From assembly GCF_003028855.1 (NCBI RefSeq), contig NZ_CP028324.1, positions 4,278,001 to 4,342,000 of the forward strand: a stretch of DNA of 64,000 nucleotides, written 5' to 3'. Source of the stretch: Pseudoduganella armeniaca. Its GTDB lineage: Bacteria; Pseudomonadota; Gammaproteobacteria; Burkholderiales; Burkholderiaceae_D. Positions 19,177 through 27,603 of this stretch are shown piece after piece. The notes below the pieces were generated by a model. That model saw only the letters and a list, made by a program, of their open reading frames with translations, was not told the origin of the DNA and searched no databases. The position numbers were made by a program, and so were the translations under genes. Position 1 is the stretch's first letter, and every line of letters begins with the position of its first letter.

Positions 19177-19584
19177 ATGGAATCGACCAGCTCGACGGGA
19201 ACCTTCACTATCGCCTATGCCCCGGCCGAGGCGTGGACCGGCACGGACCCCACGTGCGCCCGCATGACGTTCAAGAAGACTTACCACGGCAACCTCGCGG
19301 GAACCAGCGACGGCGCGATGCTGACGGCCGGCGACCCGGGCGCGGGCAGCGCGGGCTACGTGGCGATGGAACGCTTCACCGGTACGCTGGCGGGACGGTG
19401 CGGCAGCTTCGTGCTGCAGCACGCCGGGACGATGCTGGACCGCCACGACACGCTGCACGTCGTCGTCACGCCGGGTTCCGGCACGGGCGAACTGGCCGGG
19501 ATCGCCGGCACCATGAAGATCGCGGCGGATGGCGGCACCCACCGCTACACCTTCGACCTGACGCTGGCGGGCTACAGCGCGTAG
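19177..19584 (+). CDS. DUF3224 domain-containing protein
   Basis: A 135-residue protein matching the DUF3224 beta-barrel pattern: TGTFTIAYAPAE at the start, RMTFKKTYHGNLAGTSDGAML in the first third, YVAMERFTGTLAGRCGSFVLQH in the middle and GTGELAGIAGTMKI near the end. No signal peptide is visible. These proteins are thought to be allene-oxide-cyclase-like barrels; no reaction is established for this one. Divergent from the AraC gene, which may regulate it. The 3' end overlaps the convergent membrane-protein gene by 13 bases. Confidence 0.85.
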   Translation: MESTSSTGTFTIAYAPAEAWTGTDPTCARMTFKKTYHGNLAGTSDGAMLTAGDPGAGSAGYVAMERFTGTLAGRCGSFVLQHAGTMLDRHDTLHVVVTPGSGTGELAGIAGTMKIAADGGTHRYTFDLTLAGYSA

Positions 19585-20153
19585 CCGACGACCACGTAGA
19601 AATGCGGCGCGACCGGGTAGACCTGGTCGGCCTCGGCCAGCTGGCCCTGGTGCGGCTTGACGCGCCGTGCCAGGGCGTCGCTTTCGTCATAGATCAGGGT
19701 GGTGCTGGCGACCGGCTGCGTCTCCCAGCGCCATTCGCGGTAGCGCCGCCCCGTCTCCGCGTCGAGCGGCGCGCGCGCCGCCTCGGCGCGATAGGCCGGC
19801 GCCTTGGCCAGAAAGCGTGCCGTGTGCACGGCCTGGATCTGCGTCGCCCGCAGCGGCGTCAGGTAGACCGCCGCCAGGGTTGCCCCAGCCAGCAGGCAGC
19901 AAGCGGCGGCCAACAGCCGGCGTCCCCAGAAGTGCTTCAACATCAACAAGATCAGCAGCGCCAGCGCGATCCCGACCGGCACCGCCGTCGGCACCCGGTC
20001 GGCGCGGTAGAACAACAGGCCGTCGACGACCAGCGCGGCCACCACCAGCAGGAACGGAAACAGCAACGGCAGCACGCGCCCCCGGCCGCCCTGCGCCGGG
20101 TTGACGGCGCTGGCCAGGGTCGCACGGCGTTCGGTCGGCGTCGCGGCGGTCAT
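19572..20153 (-). CDS. Conserved membrane protein of unknown function
   Basis: A 193-residue protein with three hydrophobic segments in the first half (LPLLFPFLLVVAALVVDGLL, VPVGIALALLILLMLKHFW, LLAAACCLLAGATLAAVYL) and a soluble C-terminal half with no motif I recognise. ATG 20153 is preferred over the longer frame from 20195 because GACGAGG stands 5 bases in front of it. It ends convergently inside the last codons of the DUF3224 gene. Function unknown. Confidence 0.65.
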   Translation of the reverse strand: MTAATPTERRATLASAVNPAQGGRGRVLPLLFPFLLVVAALVVDGLLFYRADRVPTAVPVGIALALLILLMLKHFWGRRLLAAACCLLAGATLAAVYLTPLRATQIQAVHTARFLAKAPAYRAEAARAPLDAETGRRYREWRWETQPVASTTLIYDESDALARRVKPHQGQLAEADQVYPVAPHFYVVVGYAL

Positions 20154-20230
20154 CGGAACCTCGTCGTTGGGGGGACAACCTATTCTAGCGGACATTCGCG
20201 GCGCGCTGCCGCCGCACGAGCGGACGAGCG

Positions 20231-20551
20231 TCAGCCGTGCACCAGCTTCGTGATCTCGATCAGCTGCTGGCGGTAGATCGCCGCCAGCGCGCTCACCCTG
20301 GCGTGCAACGCCGCATCGGCGGGGCTATAGGCCAGCTGGCCGTCGCCAGTGCTCACGCAAAAGCCGCGCGCCGCGAGCTCGGCGACGATCTGCTGCGCCT
20401 GCGCCGGGCCCTGCAGGTACAGCCGGCGCGCGATGGCTTCGGCGGTCCAGATCTGGTCCGGCGCCGCATGGATCAGCAGCAGTGCTTCAAGGAAGGGCAC
20501 AGAGGGCAGCGTCAGGATAAAACTGCGCAGTTCGGGACTCAAATCCTGCAT
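20231..20551 (-). CDS. Small winged-helix-like protein of unknown function
   Basis: A 106-residue protein starting MQDLSPELRSFIL at ATG 20551, with GAAGAAAGA just upstream; an open extension to 20635 lacks a ribosome site. The middle (IWTAEAIARRLYLQGPAQAQQIVAELAARGFCV) has the helix-turn-helix and wing spacing of a small MarR/PadR-like DNA-binding fold. The end is a basic amphipathic helix. Divergent from the MarR gene at 20759. A regulatory role is inferred from shape and neighbours only. Confidence 0.65.
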   Translation of the reverse strand: MQDLSPELRSFILTLPSVPFLEALLLIHAAPDQIWTAEAIARRLYLQGPAQAQQIVAELAARGFCVSTGDGQLAYSPADAALHARVSALAAIYRQQLIEITKLVHG

Positions 20552-20701
20552 TCTTTCTTCGGTTCCGATGCCGGCGTTGCATGCGCAACCGGCCTGTTCT
20601 GAGGCACCAACCGGCCCCGGGTGAAAGGCCGGCACATCGATTTTGCCCGGCCCGGTAAACCTTTATGCCGCCCGGCGCGTTGATAGGACGGCTTTCATAG
20701 C

Positions 20702-20732
20702 CACAAATTATATTCCCAAAAATATATTTGTG
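20702..20732. promoter_or_regulatory. AT-rich inverted repeat, candidate MarR operator
   Basis: Perfect 7-base arms CACAAAT (20702-20708) and ATTTGTG (20726-20732) flank an AT-rich centre in an otherwise GC-rich region. The repeat lies 27-57 bases before the MarR start and in the divergent interval with the small winged-helix gene, where an autoregulatory operator would be expected. No experimental evidence is available. Confidence 0.45.
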
Positions 20733-20758
20733 CCACACGACAAGGAGCGCACGGCAAT

Positions 20759-21286
20759 ATGAGCGGCAAGGCAGGCGGGAACGGTAGGACGGGCGAAACG
20801 TGCGTGGCGGACGGTGGACACCGCTCGGGCAGCCTGGAGGTGCTGCAAAAACTGCGCGTGGTGATCCGCGCGGCACAGCGCCATTCGCTGTGGATCGAGA
20901 AGCAGTGCGGCGTCAACGGCGCCCAGTTGTGGATCATGCAGGAGCTGGCCGAGGCGCCGGGACTGCGCGTGGGCCAGGTCACGGCGCTGCTGGCGATTCG
21001 CCAGGCCACCACCAGCAACCTGCTGGAAGGCTTGGTGCGCAAGGGCTTTGTCGTCAAAACGCGCGACCCTGCTGATCAGCGTGTGGTAAAACTGTTTCTT
21101 TCCGCAGAGGGGCTGGCACTGCTGGAGTCCGCGCCGAAGCCGGCTCGCGGCCTGCTGCCCGAGGCCCTGTCGAAGCTGGAGCCAGCGCACCTGACCCGGC
21201 TCAACGCGGGCCTGGGCGGCCTGTTGTCCAGCATCGAGGTTCTCGACGAAGGCTTCGGCCTGCAGCCCCTGCCCTTCAACCTGTAG
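20759..21286 (+). CDS. MarR family transcriptional regulator
   Basis: A 175-residue winged-helix regulator. The DNA-binding core lies at about residues 55-120: QLWIMQELAEAPGLRVGQVTALLAIRQATTSNLLEGLVRKGFVVKTRDPADQRVVKLFLSAEG (quoted as a region), with the recognition helix around RQATTSNLLEGLVRKG and the wing DPADQRVVKL. Long N- and C-terminal helices for dimerisation flank it. It stands 20 bases before the amidotransferase-like hydrolase and may share its transcript. Its ligand cannot be predicted from sequence. Confidence 0.88.
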   Translation: MSGKAGGNGRTGETCVADGGHRSGSLEVLQKLRVVIRAAQRHSLWIEKQCGVNGAQLWIMQELAEAPGLRVGQVTALLAIRQATTSNLLEGLVRKGFVVKTRDPADQRVVKLFLSAEGLALLESAPKPARGLLPEALSKLEPAHLTRLNAGLGGLLSSIEVLDEGFGLQPLPFNL

Positions 21287-21306
21287 CACGCAATATTGGA
21301 GCAAGC

Positions 21307-22296
21307 ATGAACGACGGCGAGCAAGACCAGCGCCGCAAGGACAGTACAGCCGGCACAGGTCCCGAGCGCGAATTCAGCCGCCGCAAGGACGACACGCCGC
21401 GCTACATCGACCCGGGCGACTCCGTGTTTTCGCTGTGGGGCCGCGTCATCAAGGCACGCTACCAGCGCATCGCCGCGGCGGCCACCCGGCGCGTCATGCA
21501 GCGGCCGCTGCGCATCGGCATCTCGGCCCGCATCTTTCACCCGGAGCCAGGCGCCACGGGCCTGCGCAGCAAGAACCTGCAGTACCTGGAGGAGTCGATC
21601 GCGCAGTGGGTCATGTCGCGCGACGTGCTGGTCTTCATGATCCCCACCGTGAATACGGACGGCCTGCTGCACCCGTCCAACATCCGCCTGCGCGACTACG
21701 CCAAGCACCTGGACGGCCTGGTGCTGCAGGGCGGCGCGGACGTGTCGCCGCAAAGCTATGCGGAGACGCCCACGCGGCCGGAATGGAGCGGCGACCGCGC
21801 GCGCGACATGTACGAGCTGGAGCTGCTGCACGAATTCGTCGAGGCGGGCAAGCCCGTGCTGGGCATCTGCCGCGGCTGCCAGTTGATCAACGTGGCGTTC
21901 GGCGGCACGCTGTACCAGGACATCGCCACCGACGTGCCGACGGCCCTGCCGCACGTGCACGACGATTACGACCGCCACCGCCACGAGATCGTGTTCCCGC
22001 CCGAATCGTCGTTGGCCAAGCTGTTCGGCCAGCGCCTGGGCGGGGTGGGCCAGCGCCTGGGCGGGGTGGTCAACTCGATCCACCACCAGGCAGTCAAGAC
22101 GCTGGGGCGGGACATGCAGGTGGAGGCGCTGTCGGTGCCGGATGGCGTGGTGGAAGCGATCCGCTACCGCAAGGCGCCGTTCGTCATGGGGCTGCAGTGG
22201 CACCCCGAGTTCCACCGGGCCGGCGGCGAGGAACTGCTCGATTGCACCGGCATCCTGGATAACTTCCTGCGCGTGGCAAGGGAAACTCGCTTCTGA
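21307..22296 (+). CDS. Gamma-glutamyl-gamma-aminobutyrate hydrolase family (peptidase C26)
   Basis: A 329-residue class I glutamine-amidotransferase-like hydrolase. The nucleophile elbow is PVLGICRGCQLINVAFGGTL (Cys at about residue 189) and the catalytic His/Glu are in GLQWHPEFH near the end, as in PuuD-type gamma-glutamyl hydrolases. These release GABA or similar amines from gamma-glutamyl conjugates. The first 65 residues are charged and lie outside the domain. A 21-base in-frame tandem duplication (22027-22068) doubles GQRLGGV. The neighbouring gamma-glutamyl ligase-like gene on the other strand suggests related chemistry. Confidence 0.88.
   Translation: MNDGEQDQRRKDSTAGTGPEREFSRRKDDTPRYIDPGDSVFSLWGRVIKARYQRIAAAATRRVMQRPLRIGISARIFHPEPGATGLRSKNLQYLEESIAQWVMSRDVLVFMIPTVNTDGLLHPSNIRLRDYAKHLDGLVLQGGADVSPQSYAETPTRPEWSGDRARDMYELELLHEFVEAGKPVLGICRGCQLINVAFGGTLYQDIATDVPTALPHVHDDYDRHRHEIVFPPESSLAKLFGQRLGGVGQRLGGVVNSIHHQAVKTLGRDMQVEALSVPDGVVEAIRYRKAPFVMGLQWHPEFHRAGGEELLDCTGILDNFLRVARETRF
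22027..22068. repeat. Exact 21-base tandem duplication inside a coding gene
   Basis: Two identical 21-base units, 22027-22047 and 22048-22068, lie head to tail inside the peptidase C26 gene and duplicate seven residues (GQRLGGV) without shifting the frame. The absence of any difference between units points to a recent slippage event or strong constraint. Confidence 0.85.
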
Positions 22297-22307
22297 CAGA
22301 AACCCAT

Positions 22308-22360
22308 GGTGACAGGCACCTGACTGAAGGTCGGAGACCTCCAGTCAGGTGCCTGTCACC
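22308..22360. repeat. Family-1 intergenic inverted repeat (19-nt arms, GGTCGGAGACC loop)
   Basis: Perfect 19-base arms, GGTGACAGGCACCTGACTG at 22308-22326 and its complement at 22342-22360, enclose a 15-base loop containing GGTCGGAGACC, itself a small hairpin. It fills the gap between two convergent genes and could end transcription in both directions, although there is no T tract. A second copy with different arms and the same loop core lies at 36236-36288. Confidence 0.85.
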
Positions 22361-22370
22361 GATGCATCAA

Positions 22371-23492
22371 CTACATCCGCCCGCGGAAGCGCCGCACCGC
22401 CGCGTCCACGATGCCTTCCACGCTGCCGCTGACATTGAACTGGTCGCGCAGGTACTGGGCGTCGCTGCCCATGTGCGTCACCTGCATCAGGTGGTTCAAC
22501 GCGGCCGTGCCGCCCAGCTTCTCCGCATACGGGTCCATCTTGCGCAAGGTGGTCAGGATGTCCTCGCGCAGCGACAGGCTTTCGTACGTCTTCGGATGCA
22601 CCACCGTGCCATCGAGGCCGAAGCGGCAGGCCTGGAAGCGGTTGTAGTTGTACACCAGGTAGTCGTCTTCCGCCGGCGGTTCCTCCTTGCGCTCCAGCAG
22701 ATAGGCGCACAGCGCCTGCAGGTAGCACGCCAGCGCGGCGGCGCGCTCCACCGTCAGCGGCGTGTCGCACACGCGCAGCTCGATGGTGCCGTATTCGGGC
22801 TTTGGCCGGATGTCCCAGTAGAAGTCCTTCATGCTCTTGATGACGCCCGTGTGCTCCATCTTGGCGAAGTAGCTGTGCTCGAACTCGTCCCACGACAGCA
22901 GGAACGGCGCGCGCCCGCTCATCGGAAACGCGAACACGGAATTCAGGCGGGCCGAATTGAACAGCGTGTCGCCGCCCTGCACGAATGGCGACGACGCCGA
23001 CAAAGCGATGAAGTGCGGCAGGTAGCGCGACAGCGAATGCAGCAGGAACAGCGCGTCGTCGCCGTTGGCGCAGCCGATGTGCACGTGCTGGCCGAACACG
23101 GTGAACTGCTTGGCCAGGTAGCCGTACAGCTGCGACACCTGCTTGAAGCGCGGCTTCTCGAAAATGCGGCGCTCGACCCATTTCTGGAACGGGTGGGTGC
23201 CGCCGCCGGCGATGCCGATATTGAGCTGCTCGCCCGCCGTCACCAGGGTATCGCGCACCTGGTGCAGCTGCGCCAGCAGTTCGCTGTGCTTGGTGTGCAC
23301 GTCGCTGTTAATCTCGATCATCGATTCCGTGATCTCCGGCGTCACGTTGCCGGGGAACGGCTTGCGCGCCAGCAGGTGCAGCAGGTCGGGGCTGGACGCC
23401 GTCAGGTCGTAGTCGGAGAAGCTGACCAGCTGCAGCTCCAGTTCCACGCCCATCGTCAGGGGCGTGCCGCCGTTGAAGGGTTCTAATGGCAT
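22371..23492 (-). CDS. Carboxylate-amine ligase, YbdK/glutamate-cysteine ligase type 2 family
   Basis: A 373-residue ATP-dependent ligase of the YbdK family. Marks: GVELELQLVSFSDYDL near the start (metal/ATP-binding acidic cluster), PEITESMIEINSDVH, GGGTHPFQKW at about residues 98-107, FGQHVHIGCAN, and a late RPKPEYGTIELRVCD. Family members make gamma-glutamyl-cysteine-like peptide bonds from a carboxylate and an amine. Located 3 bases behind the antiporter gene on the same strand, so the two form an operon. The true substrates are unknown. Confidence 0.87.
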   Translation of the reverse strand: MPLEPFNGGTPLTMGVELELQLVSFSDYDLTASSPDLLHLLARKPFPGNVTPEITESMIEINSDVHTKHSELLAQLHQVRDTLVTAGEQLNIGIAGGGTHPFQKWVERRIFEKPRFKQVSQLYGYLAKQFTVFGQHVHIGCANGDDALFLLHSLSRYLPHFIALSASSPFVQGGDTLFNSARLNSVFAFPMSGRAPFLLSWDEFEHSYFAKMEHTGVIKSMKDFYWDIRPKPEYGTIELRVCDTPLTVERAAALACYLQALCAYLLERKEEPPAEDDYLVYNYNRFQACRFGLDGTVVHPKTYESLSLREDILTTLRKMDPYAEKLGGTAALNHLMQVTHMGSDAQYLRDQFNVSGSVEGIVDAAVRRFRGRM

Positions 23493-23495
23493 GCT

Positions 23496-24674
23496 TTACT
23501 CCTGTGCCGTTTCGCGCGCCAGGATCAAGGCGCGCTGAGTGAAGATCGGGCCGATCACTTCCATGAACAGCGTCATCGCGGCCACCGCCGCCAGTTCGTC
23601 CACCAGCACGATGCCGGCATACTTGGTCTGCTCCAGCAGCAGCACGACGAACACGGACATCGGCGACAGCGCCACGCCCGTCAGGATGCCCTTGCGCCAC
23701 GGGATGCCGCCCACGTGGGCGAACGCCGCCACGCTGACCGTCTTCACGAGCAGGCGCGCCAGCAGCAGCACGATGGCCAGGCCGCCGCCCAACAGTACGT
23801 TGTCCCAGCTCAGGGTGGAGACGGCGAACACGAACAGCAGCACCGTCATCAGCTCGCCGATGGCGCCGAAGTTGCGCACGGTGCGGGTGAACGCAACGCG
23901 GCGATGGCGTGCCGTCAGGCCGAACGCCAGCGTGGCAAGCACGGGCGACAGGTCGGCCGCGTGCGTGATGGCGACCAGGATGACGACGACCAGCGCGAAG
24001 GCAACGGTGCCGTCACGCGCCAGCGTGCCCAGGTGGCGCAGCACGGCCGGGACGACCGTACCGAATATCGCGCCGAGCAGCGCGGACGCCACCAGTTCGA
24101 TCAGGCTGTGCGAGATGGCCTGTGTCAGGCTGCCGGAGGTCTGGAACACCCAGAAGCCGACGATGACCTTGAACACCAGTACCGCCAGCACGCAGTTCAT
24201 GGCGACCAGGTGCAGCACGCGTTCCGTCACCTGGCCCGAGCTGCGCTGCTCGTTAATCACGCGCAGCACGCCGGCCGGCGACGTCGACATCGCCAGGGAA
24301 GCCAGCAGCAGCGACGTCATCGACGGCAGGCCCCACAGGTGGGCGATCAGGTAGACGACGCCAAACGTGGCGAAGGTTTCGACCAGGCCGCTGACGGGCA
24401 CCCAGGGATTGATGCGCAGCCAGTGCAGGTTGACCCGATATCCCAGTTCGAACAGGATCAGGCCGAACGCGACGTTGGCCAGCAAGGTGACGGGGCTGGA
24501 CCCTTCCGTGGTGAACAGGTCGGGAAAGGCCTGCGCGCACAGGAAGCCGACCAGGCCGTACACGCTGATGCGCGGCAGTCGGGTCCAGCGGTGAATGAAT
24601 TCGCCGGCCAGCCAGGCCAGCAGTACAGCGAGCGGCCAAGCTAGTTCGGCCGAGATAACCAGGAAATCTGGCAT
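23496..24674 (-). CDS. Cation:proton antiporter (CPA2/Kef-type membrane domain)
   Basis: A 392-residue protein with about 12 hydrophobic segments and no cytoplasmic nucleotide-binding domain. It has the Na+/H+ exchanger fold pattern, including RISVYGLVGFLCAQAFPDL in helix 2, MSTSPAGVLRVINEQRSSGQV in the mid-region, and repeated small-residue helices. It would exchange Na+ or K+ for protons at the inner membrane. It is first of a two-gene operon with the YbdK-type ligase, whose gamma-glutamyl thiol product might modulate it, as glutathione does Kef; that link is speculative. Confidence 0.82.
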   Translation of the reverse strand: MPDFLVISAELAWPLAVLLAWLAGEFIHRWTRLPRISVYGLVGFLCAQAFPDLFTTEGSSPVTLLANVAFGLILFELGYRVNLHWLRINPWVPVSGLVETFATFGVVYLIAHLWGLPSMTSLLLASLAMSTSPAGVLRVINEQRSSGQVTERVLHLVAMNCVLAVLVFKVIVGFWVFQTSGSLTQAISHSLIELVASALLGAIFGTVVPAVLRHLGTLARDGTVAFALVVVILVAITHAADLSPVLATLAFGLTARHRRVAFTRTVRNFGAIGELMTVLLFVFAVSTLSWDNVLLGGGLAIVLLLARLLVKTVSVAAFAHVGGIPWRKGILTGVALSPMSVFVVLLLEQTKYAGIVLVDELAAVAAMTLFMEVIGPIFTQRALILARETAQE

Positions 24675-24951
24675 AGAGGGCTCCTCCTATTGTCGAAAAA
24701 ATGCCGGGCAGGATCGGCAGGAATACATTTGCACAAATGCAAACGCCGGCAATTGTAACACCAGGCCGGATAACTCATCCGTAGTGACTTATGGTGACTT
24801 TATAGCAAGAAACGCAACGGTGTCGCACGACACCGGAAAACCCGGGACAGACCCCTGTTTCCAGGAAATTTCGGAAACGGTGACAGTCACCGGTTTTGGC
24901 AGACCGGCGGATCGGTTTACAATCCGCCCCAACTTCACCTAAGGACAGACC

Positions 24952-25788
24952 ATGCTGGAACTCCTGAGCGAACACGCCTGCTTCGGCGGCACGCAGCGCT
25001 TTTTCCGCCACCAATCGAGCGCGATCGGCCTGCCGATGCGCTTTTCCGTCTTCATCCCGCCGCACCGGGACGGCGCCCGCCTGCCCGCCCTGTTCTACCT
25101 GGCCGGCCTGACCTGCACGGAAGAGACCTTCATGACCAAGGCCGGCGCCCAGCGCCATGCGGCCGAACACGGCATCGTGCTGATCGCGCCGGATACCAGC
25201 CCGCGTGGCGCCAACGTGCCGGGCGAGGCGGATGCATGGGACTTCGGCGTCGGCGCCGGCTTCTACCTGGACGCCACCGAGCAGCCCTGGGCCACGCACT
25301 ACCGCATGGAGAGCTACCTGCACGAGCTGCGCGCGCTGGTGCTGGACCATTCGCCGGTGGACGGCGCCCGGGTCGGCATCTTCGGCCACTCGATGGGCGG
25401 CCACGGCGCGCTGACCCTGGCGCTGCGCCGGCCGGACCTGTTCCGTACCGTCTCCGCCTTCGCGCCGATCGCGGCGCCGATGCGCTGCCCGTGGGGCCGC
25501 AAGGCGTTTACCGGCTACCTTGGCGCGGACGAGAGCAAGTGGACGGCGCACGACGCCAGCGCGCTGATGGCGGCTTCACGCACGCCGTTCCCGGACGGGA
25601 TCCTGATCGACCAGGGCCTGGCGGACAAGTTCCTGGCCGAGCAGCTCTACCCGGAAGCGTTCGAGGAGGCTTGTGCGCAGGCGGCGCAGCCGCTGACGTT
25701 GCGGCGGCATGCGGGGTACGACCATGGCTACTATTTCATTGCCACGTTCGTGGCGGATCACCTGGCGTGGCACGCGGCGCGGTTGTAG
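24952..25788 (+). CDS. fghA: S-formylglutathione hydrolase
   Basis: A 278-residue esterase D-family hydrolase. It has the conserved YLAGLTCTEETFMTKAGAQR block near residues 48-67, then APDTSPRGANVPGE, the nucleophile elbow GHSMGGHGALTLALR (Ser at about residue 146) and the FAPIAAPMRCPWGRKAFTGY block; the catalytic His lies in HAGYDHGYYF. It hydrolyses S-formylglutathione to formate and glutathione in formaldehyde detoxification. The usual partner, a glutathione-dependent formaldehyde dehydrogenase, is not in the window. Start is ATG 24952 after AAGGACAG. Confidence 0.93.
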   Translation: MLELLSEHACFGGTQRFFRHQSSAIGLPMRFSVFIPPHRDGARLPALFYLAGLTCTEETFMTKAGAQRHAAEHGIVLIAPDTSPRGANVPGEADAWDFGVGAGFYLDATEQPWATHYRMESYLHELRALVLDHSPVDGARVGIFGHSMGGHGALTLALRRPDLFRTVSAFAPIAAPMRCPWGRKAFTGYLGADESKWTAHDASALMAASRTPFPDGILIDQGLADKFLAEQLYPEAFEEACAQAAQPLTLRRHAGYDHGYYFIATFVADHLAWHAARL

Positions 25789-25815
25789 CCGTGGTGAGGG
25801 GCCGCGGCGTGCGGG

Positions 25816-25951
25816 TTTGGGGTCTGTCCCTTCGGGACCGATCCCGGTTTTGATCGCGGAACACGCATATCGAAGGATGCTTCCCGCATCGCTCCGATGC
25901 ATCGCCGCCGCGGAGTAAAACCGGGGACAGTCCCCTGTGGGGACAGTCCCC
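25816..25951. repeat. Intergenic GGGACAGTCCC-type palindromes
   Basis: The gap between fghA and the convergent DJ-1 gene holds GGGGTCTGTCCC at 25819-25830 and two direct copies of the perfect 13-base palindrome GGGGACAGTCCCC (25923-25935, 25939-25951). Related CCCGGGACAGACCCCTGTTTCC sequence precedes fghA near 24840. These look like degenerate members of a dispersed intergenic repeat and may act as bidirectional terminators. Confidence 0.6.
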
Positions 25952-25962
25952 AAGCCTGACGA

Positions 25963-26544
25963 CTACAGCCGGATCTCGGTCCCAAGCATCTTTAGGAACT
26001 GGGCGATCCACTGCGGATGCGCCGGCCACGCTGGCGCCGTGACGAACTGCCCGTCCGTGACGGCCGCATCGACGGCAATGTCCGCATAGTCGGCGCCGGC
26101 CAGCTTGACCTCGGGCGAGCAGGCCGGGTAGCACGAGATATTGCGGCCGCGGATCACGTCGGCCGCCGCCAGCAGCTGGGCGCCGTGGCAGACGGCGGCG
26201 ATCGGCTTGCCAGCCTGCGCGAACTCGCGCACGACTTCGAGCACGCGCGGGTTCAGGCGCAGGTACTCGGGGGCGCGGCCGCCGGCGATCATCAGCGCGT
26301 CGTAGCGGCCCACCTCGACGTCGTCGAACGCGGCGTTCAGCGCGAACAGGTGGCCCGGCTTTTCCGTATAGGTCTGGTCGCCTTCGAAATCGTGGATCGC
26401 CGTCTTGATCTTGTCGCCCGCCGCCTTGCCCGGGCAGACTGCATGCACGGTGTGCCCGACCGCCTGCAGCGCCTGGAACGGCACCATGGTTTCGTAGTCC
26501 TCGGCGAAGTCGCCGGTCAGGAAGAGAATGGTTTTCGCGGCCAT
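25963..26544 (-). CDS. DJ-1/PfpI family protein
   Basis: A 193-residue single-domain protein of the DJ-1/PfpI superfamily: TILFLTGDFAEDYETMVPFQ at the N terminus carries the conserved glutamate, YDALMIAGGRAPEYLR follows, and the nucleophile cysteine is in PIAAVCHGAQLLAAADVI (about residue 120). Family members act as glyoxalase III/deglycase, chaperone or protease-like stress proteins; sequence alone does not choose. Start ATG 26544 follows a GGAGC ribosome site. Confidence 0.88.
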   Translation of the reverse strand: MAAKTILFLTGDFAEDYETMVPFQALQAVGHTVHAVCPGKAAGDKIKTAIHDFEGDQTYTEKPGHLFALNAAFDDVEVGRYDALMIAGGRAPEYLRLNPRVLEVVREFAQAGKPIAAVCHGAQLLAAADVIRGRNISCYPACSPEVKLAGADYADIAVDAAVTDGQFVTAPAWPAHPQWIAQFLKMLGTEIRL

Positions 26545-26586
26545 GATCGATGCTCCTAGATTGAGGAAAAAACATCATAGCGCAAA

Positions 26587-26611
26587 TAAAAAAGGCAGGC
26601 TCGCGCCTGCC
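26587..26611 (-). terminator. Rho-independent terminator of cheV
   Basis: Read on the minus strand, a GGCAGGC / GCCTGCC stem with a 4-base loop is followed by a run of T and A/T bases. It lies 27 bases past the cheV stop and before the DJ-1 gene, in the right orientation to end the cheV transcript. Confidence 0.85.
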
Positions 26612-26637
26612 TCTCTTCCTTTTGCGGGATGCGACGC

Positions 26638-27603
26638 TTACGCCGCCGGCTTGTGCAGCACGCGGCGGATCGTCTCGGCCAGGTCTTCCGCGACGAACTT
26701 CGCCACGTAGGCATCGGCGCCCACGCCCTTGACGTGGTCTTCGTTGGTCTTGCCGGACAGCGAAGAGTGGATGACGACGGGGATCTTCGAGAAGCGCGGG
26801 TCCTGCTTGACCTTGCGGGTCAAGGTGAAACCGTCCATCTCGGGCATTTCCAGGTCGGTCAGCACCAGCGCGACGCGATCCTCGATCGAGATGCCTTCGG
26901 CCTTGCAGCCTTCGGCGATGCTGTTCAGCTTATCCCAGGCTTCCTTGCCGGACTTCGTCATGACGAACGGCGCGTGCATGGCCTGCAGGCCCTGCTCGAT
27001 CAGGTTGCGCGCGACCACGGAGTCGTCGGCCGCCAGGATGAAGCTGCCCTGCTTGAGCATCAGTTTCGGACCGATCGATTCCGGATCGACGTCCTTGCCT
27101 TCGGCCGGCACCATGCGGCGCAGGATCGTCTCGACGTCCAGCACCTGCGCCAGGCGGGTGCCGTTGGTGTCGCCGTCCAGGCGCGCGATCGACGTCACCA
27201 TGCCGGTCGAGTTGCTGCCCTCGGCCGTCAGCACCTGGCTCCAGTCCAGGCGCACGATCTCGTCCACCGATTCCACCGCGAACGCCTGGGTGGTGCGGGC
27301 GAATTCGGTCACCAGCATGATGTTCAGGCCCGTCTTCGGCGTGACGCCGACGATCGCCGGCAGGTCCATCACGGGGATGATCTGGCCGCGCAGGTTGACC
27401 ACGCCCAGCATGTGCGGCTGCGACCCGGCCACCGCCGTCACCGGCGGCATCGCCACGATCTCGCGGATCTTGAAGACGTTGATGCCGTACAGTTCCGAGT
27501 GCTCGCCATTGGCGTCCGCCCCCAGACGGAACAGCAGGAGTTCGAATTTATTGGTGTTGGTAAGGTTGGTACGTTCGTCGATTTCCTGTTGTACGCTTTT
27601 CAT
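26638..27603 (-). CDS. cheV: Chemotaxis protein CheV (CheW-receiver fusion)
   Basis: A 321-residue coupling protein. Residues 1-165 are a CheW domain (NKFELLLFRLG, YGINVFKIREIVAMPPVTAV, MLGVVNLRGQIIPVMDLPAI), and residues about 190-315 are a receiver domain with the phosphoacceptor aspartate in ALVLTDLEMPEMDGFTL and the conserved Lys in a later strand. CheV couples chemoreceptors to CheA, and phosphorylation of its receiver adapts signalling. It stands alone, with its own terminator downstream, as is common for CheV in betaproteobacteria. Confidence 0.94.
   Translation of the reverse strand: MKSVQQEIDERTNLTNTNKFELLLFRLGADANGEHSELYGINVFKIREIVAMPPVTAVAGSQPHMLGVVNLRGQIIPVMDLPAIVGVTPKTGLNIMLVTEFARTTQAFAVESVDEIVRLDWSQVLTAEGSNSTGMVTSIARLDGDTNGTRLAQVLDVETILRRMVPAEGKDVDPESIGPKLMLKQGSFILAADDSVVARNLIEQGLQAMHAPFVMTKSGKEAWDKLNSIAEGCKAEGISIEDRVALVLTDLEMPEMDGFTLTRKVKQDPRFSKIPVVIHSSLSGKTNEDHVKGVGADAYVAKFVAEDLAETIRRVLHKPAA

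Noticed and set aside
24728..24743. TTTGCACAAATGCAAA palindrome before the antiporter gene
   Set aside because: It could be an operator, but it is short and has no adjacent regulator gene, so it was not listed as a feature.
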